Shown piece after piece: positions 27,245 to 35,892 of a stretch of DNA of 64,000 nucleotides. Source of the stretch: Corynebacterium pollutisoli (GTDB lineage Bacteria > Actinomycetota > Actinomycetes > Mycobacteriales > Mycobacteriaceae). The notes below the pieces were generated by a model. The model did not search any database. It saw only the letters and a program-made list of their open reading frames with translations, and was not told the DNA's origin. The stretch lies in contig NZ_FXAR01000004.1 in assembly GCF_900177745.1 (NCBI RefSeq), positions 186,001 through 250,000 of the forward strand, written 5' to 3'. The translations under genes and the position numbers were made by a program. Within the stretch, counting starts at the first letter, position 1. Every line of letters begins with the position of its first letter.

Positions 27245-28342
27245 ATGCGCGACCGCATCCGCGAACGTTTCCGTGGGGACACGGAGCTCAGCAGTCTGCC
27301 GGACCATGCGCTGCTCGGGATCATCAACATCCCGGGCGCCATCGCGGCGAGCCCGTGGTCCCTCATCGGACGGCGGGTGCTCTACGCGTTCCTGCTGCTG
27401 TTCCTGGTGGCGCTCATCGTCTACCTGGACAAGGACGGTTACTCGGAGCACCTGACGTTCATCGACGCGTTCTACTACTCGGCGGTGTCACTGTCGACGA
27501 CCGGGTACGGCGACATCACCCCGGTGACGCAGTCCGCCCGCCTGATGAACATCGTGGTGATCACCCCGATCCGGATCGCCTTCGTCATCCTGCTCGTCGG
27601 CACCACCCTGTCGGTGCTGACGGAGAATTCCCGCAAGACCCTGCAGATCCAGCGTTGGAGGAAGAGCGTGCGCAATCACACCATCGTCATCGGCTACGGC
27701 ACGAAGGGCCGTTCCGCGGTGGCGGCCCTGCTCGCCGATGGCGTGGCGCCGAACCAGATCGTCGTCATCGACACCGACAAGCAGGCCCTGGCCCGCGCCG
27801 AGAACCAGGGGCTGGTCACGGTCTACGGGTCGGGCACGAAGGCGGATGTGCTCAAGATCGCCGGCGTCACCCGCGCCCGCGCCGTCGTCGTCGCCCCCAA
27901 CGTGGACGACACCGCCGTGCTGGTCACACTGTCGGTGCGGGAGATCGCGCCGTCGGCGATGATCGTCGCCAGTGTCCGTGAGTCGGAGAACCAGCACCTC
28001 CTCGAGCAGTCGGGCGCCGACTCCGTCGTCATCTCCTCCGAGACCGCTGGCCGCATGCTCGGACTGGCCACAGTCACGCCCTCCGTCGTCGAGATGATGG
28101 AGGATCTGCTCAGCCCGGATGAGGGCTTCTCCGTCGCCGAGCGCCCCATCGCCGAGGACGAGGTGGGCGCCAACCCGCGTCACCTCGCCGACATCGCCCT
28201 CGGACTGGTCCGCTCCGGCGAGCTGTACCGCATCGACTCGCCCGAGGCCGAGACCGTCGAACCGGGCGACCGCCTGCTGTTCATCCGCCACGTCACCGGG
28301 GAGGACGTGAAGAGTGTTTCTGCCGATCGGCCCCGCGGGTGA
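27245..28342 (+). CDS. Two-helix potassium channel with RCK (TrkA-N/TrkA-C) domain
   Basis: The 365-aa ion channel subunit has a first helix VLYAFLLLFLVALIVYL, a pore loop with the selectivity filter STTGYGDITP (residues about 89-98), a second helix IAFVILLVGTTLSVL, and an NAD-binding RCK domain starting HTIVIGYGTKGRSAVAAL, then VVVIDTDKQALARAENQG. A TrkA-C domain follows (AERPIAEDEVGANP). It would form tetrameric potassium channels gated by cytoplasmic ligands. It matches M. tuberculosis Rv3200c. Its end overlaps nudC by 29 bp. Confidence 0.93.
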   Translation: MRDRIRERFRGDTELSSLPDHALLGIINIPGAIAASPWSLIGRRVLYAFLLLFLVALIVYLDKDGYSEHLTFIDAFYYSAVSLSTTGYGDITPVTQSARLMNIVVITPIRIAFVILLVGTTLSVLTENSRKTLQIQRWRKSVRNHTIVIGYGTKGRSAVAALLADGVAPNQIVVIDTDKQALARAENQGLVTVYGSGTKADVLKIAGVTRARAVVVAPNVDDTAVLVTLSVREIAPSAMIVASVRESENQHLLEQSGADSVVISSETAGRMLGLATVTPSVVEMMEDLLSPDEGFSVAERPIAEDEVGANPRHLADIALGLVRSGELYRIDSPEAETVEPGDRLLFIRHVTGEDVKSVSADRPRG

Positions 28343-29084
28343 GGTTCCCGTCGACGCGTCCGGCACTCCGCTCCACCTGTCCCGCCCACCCGGGCCGCCG
28401 AACGCGCACCTGACCGTCCGGGTCACCGCCGACCTGTCCGCCGTGCGGATGAGCCTGGCGGAGCTGGAGTCGCTCCTGCCTCCCGGGGGACGGGTGGTGG
28501 ATCCGCGTGCCTTCGGCGGCGACCGGGTGGTCTCCCGGGCGGTGGCGCTGCTGCGGCACCGGGAGCAGTCGGGTTTCGACCCGGCGGACGGCTCCCCGCT
28601 GTACTTCGAGGCCGACGGCGTCGTCGCCGTGGGAGCCGCGGGGCGGCGCATCTTCCCGCGCGTCGACCCGGCGGTCATCGGGCTGGTTGAGCTGCACGGA
28701 GAGGAGCGGATCCTGCTGGGACGCAACGCGCGGCGCGGCAGCTACTGGTCGCTCATCGCCGGATACGTCGAGCACGGGGAGAACCTCGAGGAGGCCTTCG
28801 CCCGGGAGGTCCGCGAGGAGACCGGCCGCCGCGTGTCCGACGTCCGCTACTGGGGCAGTCAGCCCTGGGCCGTCAGCGGGTCCCTCATGGTCGGGTTCAC
28901 CTCCGTGACCGGGGACGAGCACCCGGTGGGGGAGACCGACGGGGAGCTCATCGAGACCCGGTGGGTGTCGCGGCCGGAGCTGGCCGACCTACCCCTGGCC
29001 CGCCCGGGTTCGATCGCACATGCGATGATCACCCAGTGGAGGGATGAGTGGGACGAATGGAGGAACACATGGACCGCCCGGTGA
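28314..29084 (+). CDS. nudC: NudC-type Nudix hydrolase (NAD diphosphatase)
   Basis: The 256-aa enzyme should cleave NADH/NAD to NMN and AMP. The Nudix box runs GYVEHGENLEEAF then AREVREETG (residues about 150-172), and the NudC signature SQPWAVSGSLMVGF follows. The yPRxDPAVI strand (IFPRVDPAVIGLV) is present. The four-cysteine zinc ribbon of E. coli NudC is absent: no Cys occurs in the RHREQSGFDPADGSPLYF region. The GTG start has GGAGG about 9 bp upstream. It overlaps the channel gene and uvrD2 (16 bp), which implies coupled translation. Confidence 0.9.
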   Translation: MFLPIGPAGEVPVDASGTPLHLSRPPGPPNAHLTVRVTADLSAVRMSLAELESLLPPGGRVVDPRAFGGDRVVSRAVALLRHREQSGFDPADGSPLYFEADGVVAVGAAGRRIFPRVDPAVIGLVELHGEERILLGRNARRGSYWSLIAGYVEHGENLEEAFAREVREETGRRVSDVRYWGSQPWAVSGSLMVGFTSVTGDEHPVGETDGELIETRWVSRPELADLPLARPGSIAHAMITQWRDEWDEWRNTWTAR

Positions 29085-31126
29085 TCGACCTGTCGGATCT
29101 GGACGACGACCAGCGCGTCGCCGCCACCGCCCCGCGCGGGCCGGTGTGCATCCTGGCTGGTGCGGGCACGGGTAAGACCCGCACGATCACCTACCGGATC
29201 GCGCACCTCATCAGTCAGGGTTTCGTCAGCCCCAACCGGGTGCTGGCCGTGACGTTCACCGCGCGTGCGGCCGGCGAGATGCGCCACCGCCTGCACCTCA
29301 TGGGCATCGGCGGGGTCCAGGCGCGCACCTTCCACGCCGCCGCGCGCCGCCAGCTGTCCTACTTCTGGCCGCAGGTCGCCGGCTCCCTGCCGTGGCGGCT
29401 GCTGGACAACAAGTTCCCCCTCGTCGGCCGTGCCGCCCGCGGGGTGGGTGTGGAGTCGACGACGGAGAACGTCCGCGATCTGCTCGGTGAGATCGAGTGG
29501 GCGAAGGCCAGCCTCATCACCCCGGACCAGTACGCCGAGCGGATCGTCGGCACCGACCGCACCCCGCCGGTGCCGGCCGCGAAGGTCGCCGAGGTGTACC
29601 GCCGTTACGAGGCCGCCAAGACCACCGAGGAGGGCATGCTTCTCGACTTCGACGACCTCCTCCTCCACGTCGCCGCCGCCCTGGAGAACGCCCCCGGCGT
29701 GGCCGACGAGTTCCGCGAGCAGTACCGCACCTTCGTCGTCGACGAGTACCAGGACGTCACCCCGTTGCAGCAGCGGGTGCTGCAGGCCTGGCTCGGTGAC
29801 CGGGACGACATCACCGTCGTCGGCGACGCCAACCAGACCATCTACTCCTTCACCGGCGCCACCCCGAACTACCTCCTCGATTTCCCGCGGACCTACGAGA
29901 ACGCCACCCTGGTGAAGCTGCAGCGGGACTACCGTTCCACCCCGCAGATCACCGACCTGGCGAACACCGTCATCGGGCAGGCCACCGGCCGGGTCGCCGG
30001 CACCCGCCTGGAGCTGCAGGGCATGCGGCCGGACGGCCCGGAGCCCACGTTCCACTCCTACGACGATGAACCCACCGAGGCCCGGGAGGTCGCCGGGCAG
30101 ATCCTCACCCTGTTGGGCCGCGGGGTGCCGGCCAGTGAGATCGCGGTGCTCTACCGCATCAACGCCCAGTCGCAGGTCTTCGAGCAGGCGCTGGCCGACG
30201 CCGGCATCGTATACCAGGTCCGCGGCGGCGAGGGCTTCTTCAACCGCCCCGAGATCCGGCAGGCCGTCTCCGAGCTGGTCCGCGTCGCGCAGCGCACCGA
30301 TCTTCCCGACGACCCCGTCGCCGTCACCCGCGCCGCCCTCGCCCCGCTGGGCCTGACCCCCACCGAACCCGAGGGTGCGCAGGCCCGCGAGCGCTGGCAG
30401 TCCCTGGTCGCGCTGGTCGACCTCGTCGAGGAACTCGTCCGCGCCCAGCCGGATCTCACCCTCACCGGGGTGCTGCAGGCCCTGCGTCAGCGCGCCGAGT
30501 CCAAGCACCCGCCCACCGTCGAGGGGGTGACCCTGGCCAGCCTCCACGCCGCGAAGGGTCTCGAGTGGGACGCCGTCTTCCTCGTCGGCCTGGTGGAGAA
30601 CACCCTGCCCATCTCCCACGCCATCAAGGCCGGCGCGCACCAGGTGGAGGAGGAACGCCGTCTCTTCTACGTCGGTATCACCCGCGCCCGCGAGCACCTG
30701 CACCTGTCGTGGGCCCTGGCCCGCCAGGAGGGGGGCCGCAAGTCCCGCAGCCGTTCCCGCTTCCTCGACGGGGTGGTGCCGCAACTGGAGATCGAGAAGG
30801 TCCCCGCCCGCACCGTCCGTCCCAGGCGCTGCCGCGTGTGCGGTGGCCCGCTGTCCACCCCCGGGGAGAAGGTCATCGGCCGCCACGAGGACTGTCCCTC
30901 CGGCGCGGACGAGGAGATCTTCGAGACTCTGCGCGCCTGGCGCGCCGAGGCCTCCCGCGAGGCCGGCGTCCCCGCCTACATCGTCTTCTCCGACGCCACC
31001 CTCATGGCGCTCGCCGAGGCGCTGCCCGCCGACCGGAACGAGCTTCTCGACGTCCCCGGCGTCGGCCCCGTCAAGGTCGAACGTTATGGCGCGCAGCTGC
31101 TCGCCGTCATCGACGCCTTCCGCTGA
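29069..31126 (+). CDS. uvrD2: ATP-dependent DNA helicase UvrD2
   Basis: The 685-aa superfamily 1 helicase has Walker A AGAGTGKTRTITYR (near residue 27), VTFTARAAGEM, DEYQDVTPLQQ, QTIYSFTGA, LQRDYRST, LHAAKGLEWDAV and FYVGITRARE. A cysteine-containing linker (CRVCGGPL and HEDC) leads to a C-terminal HRDC domain (ALAEALPADRNELLDVPGVG). This architecture is that of mycobacterial UvrD2 (Rv3198c), an essential DNA unwinding enzyme. ATG 29069 has GGAGG 5-6 bp upstream. The 3' end overlaps the converging Rv3196-like gene by 43 bp. Confidence 0.95.
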   Translation: MDRPVIDLSDLDDDQRVAATAPRGPVCILAGAGTGKTRTITYRIAHLISQGFVSPNRVLAVTFTARAAGEMRHRLHLMGIGGVQARTFHAAARRQLSYFWPQVAGSLPWRLLDNKFPLVGRAARGVGVESTTENVRDLLGEIEWAKASLITPDQYAERIVGTDRTPPVPAAKVAEVYRRYEAAKTTEEGMLLDFDDLLLHVAAALENAPGVADEFREQYRTFVVDEYQDVTPLQQRVLQAWLGDRDDITVVGDANQTIYSFTGATPNYLLDFPRTYENATLVKLQRDYRSTPQITDLANTVIGQATGRVAGTRLELQGMRPDGPEPTFHSYDDEPTEAREVAGQILTLLGRGVPASEIAVLYRINAQSQVFEQALADAGIVYQVRGGEGFFNRPEIRQAVSELVRVAQRTDLPDDPVAVTRAALAPLGLTPTEPEGAQARERWQSLVALVDLVEELVRAQPDLTLTGVLQALRQRAESKHPPTVEGVTLASLHAAKGLEWDAVFLVGLVENTLPISHAIKAGAHQVEEERRLFYVGITRAREHLHLSWALARQEGGRKSRSRSRFLDGVVPQLEIEKVPARTVRPRRCRVCGGPLSTPGEKVIGRHEDCPSGADEEIFETLRAWRAEASREAGVPAYIVFSDATLMALAEALPADRNELLDVPGVGPVKVERYGAQLLAVIDAFR

Positions 31127-31962
31127 TCCCGGCCGAAACAGACCGGGCACCGCGGGTGGGTGTCCATCACCTCGCGGGTGGATCCCGCCCACGGGTCGGT
31201 CACGAGGATCTCGCCCGGCACCGGGGACAACGGTGACACCCCGGGCGGCGTGGTGCCGCCCGCCAGTTCCGCGATGACCGCGGTGGCCTGCCCGACGACC
31301 ATGCTCAGCGTGGCGGGGGAGGGGCGCACCGGGCCGCCCGGCAGCTGGGTGACCACCCGGTGCCACAGGCCGTCCCGGTCGGTGTGGTGCAGGTCGTGGC
31401 ACAACGGGCAGGGACCGGCGGCGTCGATACGCAACGGGCCGATGACGCCCCGATGATCGACGACCGACACCGGCACCGACGTCGGGGCGAAGCGCGTGAG
31501 CATCGGCGCCATCGCCCGCGAATGGGCGAGGCGGTCGACGACCACCACCGGCACGGTGATCTCCGCAGCCGCCAGGTAGGCGTACTCGGACTCACCCCGC
31601 ACCGGGGACCGCACCGTCACCCCCGCGGCGGTGAGCATCTCCGTGAGCAGCTGCGCCAGCCGACCGCGCCCCAGCACGATGACCGAGGCGTCGCGCGGTG
31701 GGACGAGGATCCGGTAGGCGACCAGATCGTCGAGCAGGCTCGCGGCCGCCGTCCGGGCCAGCCCGGCCGCCACCAGCCGGTCGAGCAGCTCCGTGCGCGG
31801 CCGGGCGCGCCGGGCCGCCAGCAGCGTCGACATGATCATCGGTGCCTGCGCCGTCTCGACGACCCCGGCACGCGTCGCATCCACCCCGAACTGCAGGGCG
31901 TCGCGCCCCCGCAGGTAGACGTGCGCCCCATCCGCCAGGCGCAGCGTGTCGCCATCCCCCAT
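31084..31962 (-). CDS. Rv3196-like protein, possibly related to TOMM cyclodehydratase/leader-binding proteins
   Basis: The 292-aa protein has an N-terminal winged-helix-like part (RTELLDRLVAAGLARTAAAS), a Rossmann-like core SVIVLGRGRLAQLLTEMLT and VPVVVVDRLAHSRAMAP, and two cysteine pairs (CPLCHDLHH near residue 195 and CPVCFG near the C-terminus) that could bind zinc. This layout recalls the E1-like partner proteins of azole-peptide biosynthesis, but no YcaO gene or precursor peptide is near. M. tuberculosis Rv3196 has the same position. The start ATG at 31962 is the most likely; function unknown. Confidence 0.65.
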   Translation of the reverse strand: MGDGDTLRLADGAHVYLRGRDALQFGVDATRAGVVETAQAPMIMSTLLAARRARPRTELLDRLVAAGLARTAAASLLDDLVAYRILVPPRDASVIVLGRGRLAQLLTEMLTAAGVTVRSPVRGESEYAYLAAAEITVPVVVVDRLAHSRAMAPMLTRFAPTSVPVSVVDHRGVIGPLRIDAAGPCPLCHDLHHTDRDGLWHRVVTQLPGGPVRPSPATLSMVVGQATAVIAELAGGTTPPGVSPLSPVPGEILVTDPWAGSTREVMDTHPRCPVCFGRDQRKASMTASSCAP

Positions 31963-31995
31963 GCGCCTATCTGACCACAGATACAATGCCTTGTC

Positions 31996-32496
31996 ATGCC
32001 GTCTCACCCGCCCGCCGTTGAGGTCATCCGCTCCGCTCGCCGTCACCGCACGGTGCAGGCCCGGCTCGTCGGCGACACCGTTGAGGTCCGTATCCCCGCC
32101 CGGATGAGCGCCGCCGAGGAGGAGAAGGCCGTGGCCGACATCCTGGCCAAGCTGCGGCGGAAGTCAGTGGCCAGCGCGACCTCGGACGAGGATCTGCAGG
32201 CCCGGGCGGAGCAGCTCAACGCCCGGCACCTGGAGGGCCGGGCCACGATCGGGTCGATCCGGTGGGTGGGCAACCAGCACGCCCGGTGGGGATCCTGCAC
32301 CCCCTCGACCGGGACGATCCGCATCACCGACCGCCTGCGGAAGGTGCCCGACTACGTCCTCGACGCCGTCATCCTCCACGAACTCGTCCACACCTTCATC
32401 CCCGGGCACGGGCCGGAGTTCTGGGAATGGGCCGACCGGGCTCCGCAGGCCGAACGCGCGAAGGGTTACCTGGAGGCGTACCAGCGCTTCGGGTGA
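31996..32496 (+). CDS. YgjP/M48-type metallopeptidase-like protein (DUF45)
   Basis: The 166-aa protein contains HARWGSCTPSTGTIRI and a zinc motif HELVHTFIPGHGPEFW (residues about 125-140), both hallmarks of the YgjP/SprT-like M48 group. No signal peptide or membrane segment is visible, so it is probably cytoplasmic. TACAAT (31982-31987) ends 8 nt before the ATG, which predicts a leaderless mRNA. Divergent from the Rv3196-like gene (33-bp gap) and convergent with the DUF2342 gene. Confidence 0.88.
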   Translation: MPSHPPAVEVIRSARRHRTVQARLVGDTVEVRIPARMSAAEEEKAVADILAKLRRKSVASATSDEDLQARAEQLNARHLEGRATIGSIRWVGNQHARWGSCTPSTGTIRITDRLRKVPDYVLDAVILHELVHTFIPGHGPEFWEWADRAPQAERAKGYLEAYQRFG

Positions 32497-32509
32497 GCGC
32501 GGTTGCGCA

Positions 32510-32580
32510 TTTCGACCTGACGTTAAACCCCGGGATCAGTCGCATCCTGGGGAAATGCGGGACCAGTGTCAGGTCCACTT
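32510..32580. repeat. Imperfect long palindrome between convergent genes
   Basis: GACCTGAC pairs with GTCAGGTC and CCCCGGGAT with ATCCTGGGG; a short loop (CAGTCGC) lies between the inner arms. It separates two genes that converge, so it may terminate both. The word CCCCGGGATCAGT recurs at 39749-39762 between the tRNA genes. Confidence 0.65.
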
Positions 32581-32626
32581 GTCCGGCTGGCGCCGAGCAT
32601 CCCCCCGCCTCCCGGGGAGGGGAGGG

Positions 32627-34009
32627 TTACTTCTCGGTCGGGGTGTCCTCACCGGAGTCGTCCTCCGGGTCGGTGTCCTGCTCGCGCAGCATCTCCTCGA
32701 GCTTGGCCAACTCGCGGTCGAACTCATCGGAGTCGCCCTCCCCGAGGAGGCCGTCGATGAAGTCGGCGGAGTTGTCCAGCTGCTCCGCGGAGGGCATGAG
32801 GTCCGGGTGCTCCCAGATGCCGTCGCGGCGCTCCTGGCCGACGGCGATGTCGACGCGACGCCACAGCTCCACGGCCTCCGCGACCTTGGGGGCGGCGAAT
32901 TCGATGCCGACGATCTTGGCGAAGGCCTGCTCGGCGGAACCACCGGTGGCGCGGCGGCGACGCCACGCCTCGGTCATGGTCCGGGTGGAGGGGATGCGCT
33001 CGCTCATGGCCTGGTCGACGACGTACTCGACCCAGCCCTCGACGAGGGCCAGCAGGGTCTCCAGGCGGGAGACGGCCTGGGCGTTGCGGGAGGAGATCTT
33101 CGGGGACAGGTCCATGCCCTGCAGGCGCTGCATCGCGTCCTGGATGGCGGCGGGGTCACCGGACTCGAGGTTGAGCTCGCGGGTGGCCTCCTCGATGTGG
33201 GAGGTGTCGATGACCAGGCCGGCGGCGTACTCCTCGACGGAGGAGACGAGGCGCTCGACCAGCCACGGCACATGGCGGTAGAGTCGCTGGCGGGCGGACT
33301 CACGCGCGGCGATGTAGACCATGAGCTCCTGGCCAGCGACGGTGAGCTCCTTGCCGGCGGCCGTGATGTTGGTCGGCAGGAGGGCGGTGACGTCGGTCGG
33401 GGCGACGGGCAGTCCGAAGTCGGAGCCGGTGAGCGCCTGCTTGGCCAGGTCACCGAGGGCGTTGCCCAGCTGCATACCGAAGTTCATGCCGGACATCTGG
33501 TTCATCATCTGCAGCATCGGGCCGACCATTTCCCGGGCCTCCTCCGGCAGGGACGCCAGCTGTGCCTCGTTCATGTGCTCGGCGACGGGGCTGACAAGGC
33601 GCTTCCACATCGGCAGCGTCTGGGTGAGCCAGTCCTCCGCGTTCCACGCCACGACGCGGCCCCCGGCGGTGGGCATCTGCGTGGTGTCGTCGAGCCACAG
33701 CTCGGCGAGGCGCGCGGCCTCCTCCACGGCGGCACGGTCCTGGTCGCGGACGGGCGCGACCTGCCCGATCTGCTGCCGGGCGATGCGTTCCGCGAGGGCG
33801 TAGTTGACGGGGCCCTGGCCCTCGGGGGAGTTCATCGAGGAACCCATGCCGGAGAGCATCTGGCCGAACTGGCTGAGCATGTCGCCCAGCCCGCCGGATC
33901 CGTCCGCCCCGCCGAAGCCGAAGGGGCCGAAGGGATTCTGGTCGCGGCGTGACTTGTCGTCGTCATCGTCGCCTGGTCCGAAGGAGAAGCCGAATCCACC
34001 TGTGTTCAT
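32627..34009 (-). CDS. DUF2342 zinc-dependent metalloprotease-like protein (Rv3195-like)
   Basis: The 460-aa protein has a glycine/aspartate-rich N-terminus (GFGFSFGPGDDDDD), a helical core, and the conserved segment LVEGWVEYVVDQAMSERIPS, typical of the actinobacterial DUF2342/TIGR03624 family. In relatives the EGH form supplies a zinc ligand; here it reads EGW, so catalysis is uncertain. The C-terminus is acidic. TAGATT on the minus strand ends 7 nt before the ATG at 34009, suggesting a leaderless message. It matches M. tuberculosis Rv3195 by position. Confidence 0.8.
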   Translation of the reverse strand: MNTGGFGFSFGPGDDDDDKSRRDQNPFGPFGFGGADGSGGLGDMLSQFGQMLSGMGSSMNSPEGQGPVNYALAERIARQQIGQVAPVRDQDRAAVEEAARLAELWLDDTTQMPTAGGRVVAWNAEDWLTQTLPMWKRLVSPVAEHMNEAQLASLPEEAREMVGPMLQMMNQMSGMNFGMQLGNALGDLAKQALTGSDFGLPVAPTDVTALLPTNITAAGKELTVAGQELMVYIAARESARQRLYRHVPWLVERLVSSVEEYAAGLVIDTSHIEEATRELNLESGDPAAIQDAMQRLQGMDLSPKISSRNAQAVSRLETLLALVEGWVEYVVDQAMSERIPSTRTMTEAWRRRRATGGSAEQAFAKIVGIEFAAPKVAEAVELWRRVDIAVGQERRDGIWEHPDLMPSAEQLDNSADFIDGLLGEGDSDEFDRELAKLEEMLREQDTDPEDDSGEDTPTEK

Positions 34010-34091
34010 GGCATCCAATCTACCGGCGGGCGGCAACCATAAGCCATGATGTGGGCAACGCTGACAGCGAACACAGGTACCCTGATTCTCC

Positions 34092-35165
34092 GTGAACGAT
34101 TCCTCGACCCCCGCCAACCGTCGACTCCGCACCCTCGCCTGGGGTGCCGTGCCGGTGCTGGCGATGACCGCACTGGTGTCGATGGACCACATCCCGGGCA
34201 CCGACATCTCGCTGACCGTGCCGTATGCCGCGGAGGGGCCGGGCCCGATGTTCGACACCCTCGGCCAGGTCGAGGGGGCGCCCGTCGTGGAGATCGACGG
34301 CACCGAGGTCGACGACACCTCCGGGGAACTGCGGATGACCACCGTCTCGGTGCGGTCGGGCATGACCCTGGCCCAGGCGCTGAGCCGCTGGCTGACCACC
34401 GACGACACCCTCGTGCCGATCGAGCAGGTCTTTCCGCCGGATCTCACCCCGGAGCAGGTGGAGCAGGCCAACAAGGCCGCCTTCTCCTCCTCGGAGGCCG
34501 CCGCCACGGTCGCCGCCATGAACTACCTGGGCCGCCCGGTGGAGGTCGTGGCCGCGGAGATCATCGAGGATTCGGCGGCCACCGGCCGCCTCGAGGCGGG
34601 TGACGTGATCACGGCGGTGGACGGACAGGGCGTCGATAAGCCGGGTCAGGTGCAGGAGATCGTGCGGTCGAAGCAGCCGGGCGAGCAGGTGACGCTCACG
34701 CTGCGGCGCGGCGGCGCGGAGCTCGAGGAGACCATTGAACTCGGCGCGAATCCGCAGGACGAGAAGCTGGCGATGCTGGGTGTGTACATGAACTCGCAGC
34801 CCGTCGACGGGGTCGAGGTGTCCTACAACCTGCAGGACATCGGCGGCCCGAGTGCGGGCATGATCTTCTCGCTGGCGGTCATCGACAAGCTCTCCCCGGG
34901 CGAACTCAACGCCGGGCGTACCGTCGCCGGGACCGGCACCATCGCCGAGGACGGCACCGTCGGACCCATCGGCGGCATCGAGCACAAGGTGCGCGCCGCG
35001 GCGGAGGACGGGGTGGAACTGTTCCTCGCACCCGCCGCCAACTGCGGGGAGGCGCTCCAGGGGCAGCGCGGGGATATCGTCGTGGCGCAGGTGAGCACGC
35101 TCGATGACGCGATCACCGCGATGGCGGACTTCGACGCCGGGCGCGATGTGGTGACCTGCGGCTAG
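34092..35165 (+). CDS. PDZ and Lon-like (S16) protease, membrane-anchored
   Basis: The 357-aa protein starts with one membrane helix (LAWGAVPVLAMTALVSM), has a PDZ domain (IIEDSAATGRLEAGDVITAV and VTLTLRRGG) and a C-terminal Lon protease fold. The Ser-Lys dyad is visible: Ser in IGGPSAGM (residue about 255) and Lys in GGIEHKVRAA (about 298). This is the extracytoplasmic YlbL/Rv3194c type. GTG 34092 is 8 nt after TACCCT, so the mRNA may be leaderless. It diverges from the DUF2342 gene and converges on the lipoprotein gene. Confidence 0.93.
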   Translation: MNDSSTPANRRLRTLAWGAVPVLAMTALVSMDHIPGTDISLTVPYAAEGPGPMFDTLGQVEGAPVVEIDGTEVDDTSGELRMTTVSVRSGMTLAQALSRWLTTDDTLVPIEQVFPPDLTPEQVEQANKAAFSSSEAAATVAAMNYLGRPVEVVAAEIIEDSAATGRLEAGDVITAVDGQGVDKPGQVQEIVRSKQPGEQVTLTLRRGGAELEETIELGANPQDEKLAMLGVYMNSQPVDGVEVSYNLQDIGGPSAGMIFSLAVIDKLSPGELNAGRTVAGTGTIAEDGTVGPIGGIEHKVRAAAEDGVELFLAPAANCGEALQGQRGDIVVAQVSTLDDAITAMADFDAGRDVVTCG

Positions 35166-35170
35166 GCCGG

Positions 35171-35851
35171 TCAGGTCTCGGTGTCGGCCGGCTCCTCCGG
35201 CTCCGCGGAGGGCTGCTCCGCCAGGCCGAGCTCGTAGATCCGCTCCTGCGGGTCGACGCGGTCGGAGGAGACCATCTGCTGCATGACCAGGCCCTCCTCA
35301 TTATCGACGACCGTGATCACCGCCGTCGTCCCCAGCGTCGACCAGCCGACGACCTTGCGCCCCGTGTCCTCCACGACCCGCGAGCTGCGCAACTCGGTGA
35401 TCAGCTGCGTCGTCGACGCCGCCTTCGACATCGACTGGAAGAACTGGAACTGACCGACCTCCGGGCCGGAGCACTCCCACGCGTTGCTGATGCCGCTGTC
35501 GTTGCACGACTCGAACTGGCGGAACAGCGAGGCCGGCGCGACGGAACCGAAGATCTTCTGCACCTCGGCGACATCGTCCGGCACGCCCCGCCTGCTTGTC
35601 GACGACACCGTGGTCCCCGTCGTCTCCGGGGCCCGGGTGGTGCGGGTCGTCGTCTCCTCGCTCGTCTCCTCCGTCGTGGGGGTGGGGGAGGAGGTGGTGG
35701 TCTCCGTCACCGCGGTGGTGGCCGTGGGGGCGGTGGTGGTCGGTTCGGTGGTCGGTGCCGGCTCATCCTCGGAGCCGCACGCCACCAGGCCGACGCTGAG
35801 CAGCACCGCGGCGGTGGCGGCGGTGACGCGGGCGGGGCGGGGGAATCGCAC
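35171..35851 (-). CDS. Secreted lipoprotein of unknown function
   Basis: The 226-aa protein has a signal peptide ending in a lipobox, SVGLVACGSE (Cys near residue 25), then a Thr/Pro/Glu-rich linker (residues 35-80) that is probably a flexible cell-wall spacer. The C-terminal domain of about 130 residues (KIFGSVAPASLFRQFESC) has a disulfide candidate (ESCNDSG with WECSG). GTG 35851 has AAGGAG 12 nt upstream, a long spacing. No known domain was recognised. It converges on the PDZ protease gene with 5 bp between stops. Confidence 0.75.
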   Translation of the reverse strand: MRFPRPARVTAATAAVLLSVGLVACGSEDEPAPTTEPTTTAPTATTAVTETTTSSPTPTTEETSEETTTRTTRAPETTGTTVSSTSRRGVPDDVAEVQKIFGSVAPASLFRQFESCNDSGISNAWECSGPEVGQFQFFQSMSKAASTTQLITELRSSRVVEDTGRKVVGWSTLGTTAVITVVDNEEGLVMQQMVSSDRVDPQERIYELGLAEQPSAEPEEPADTET

Positions 35852-35892
35852 GGGGGCCTCAGACTCCTTGGAAAACGACGTTCCGGACCAGT

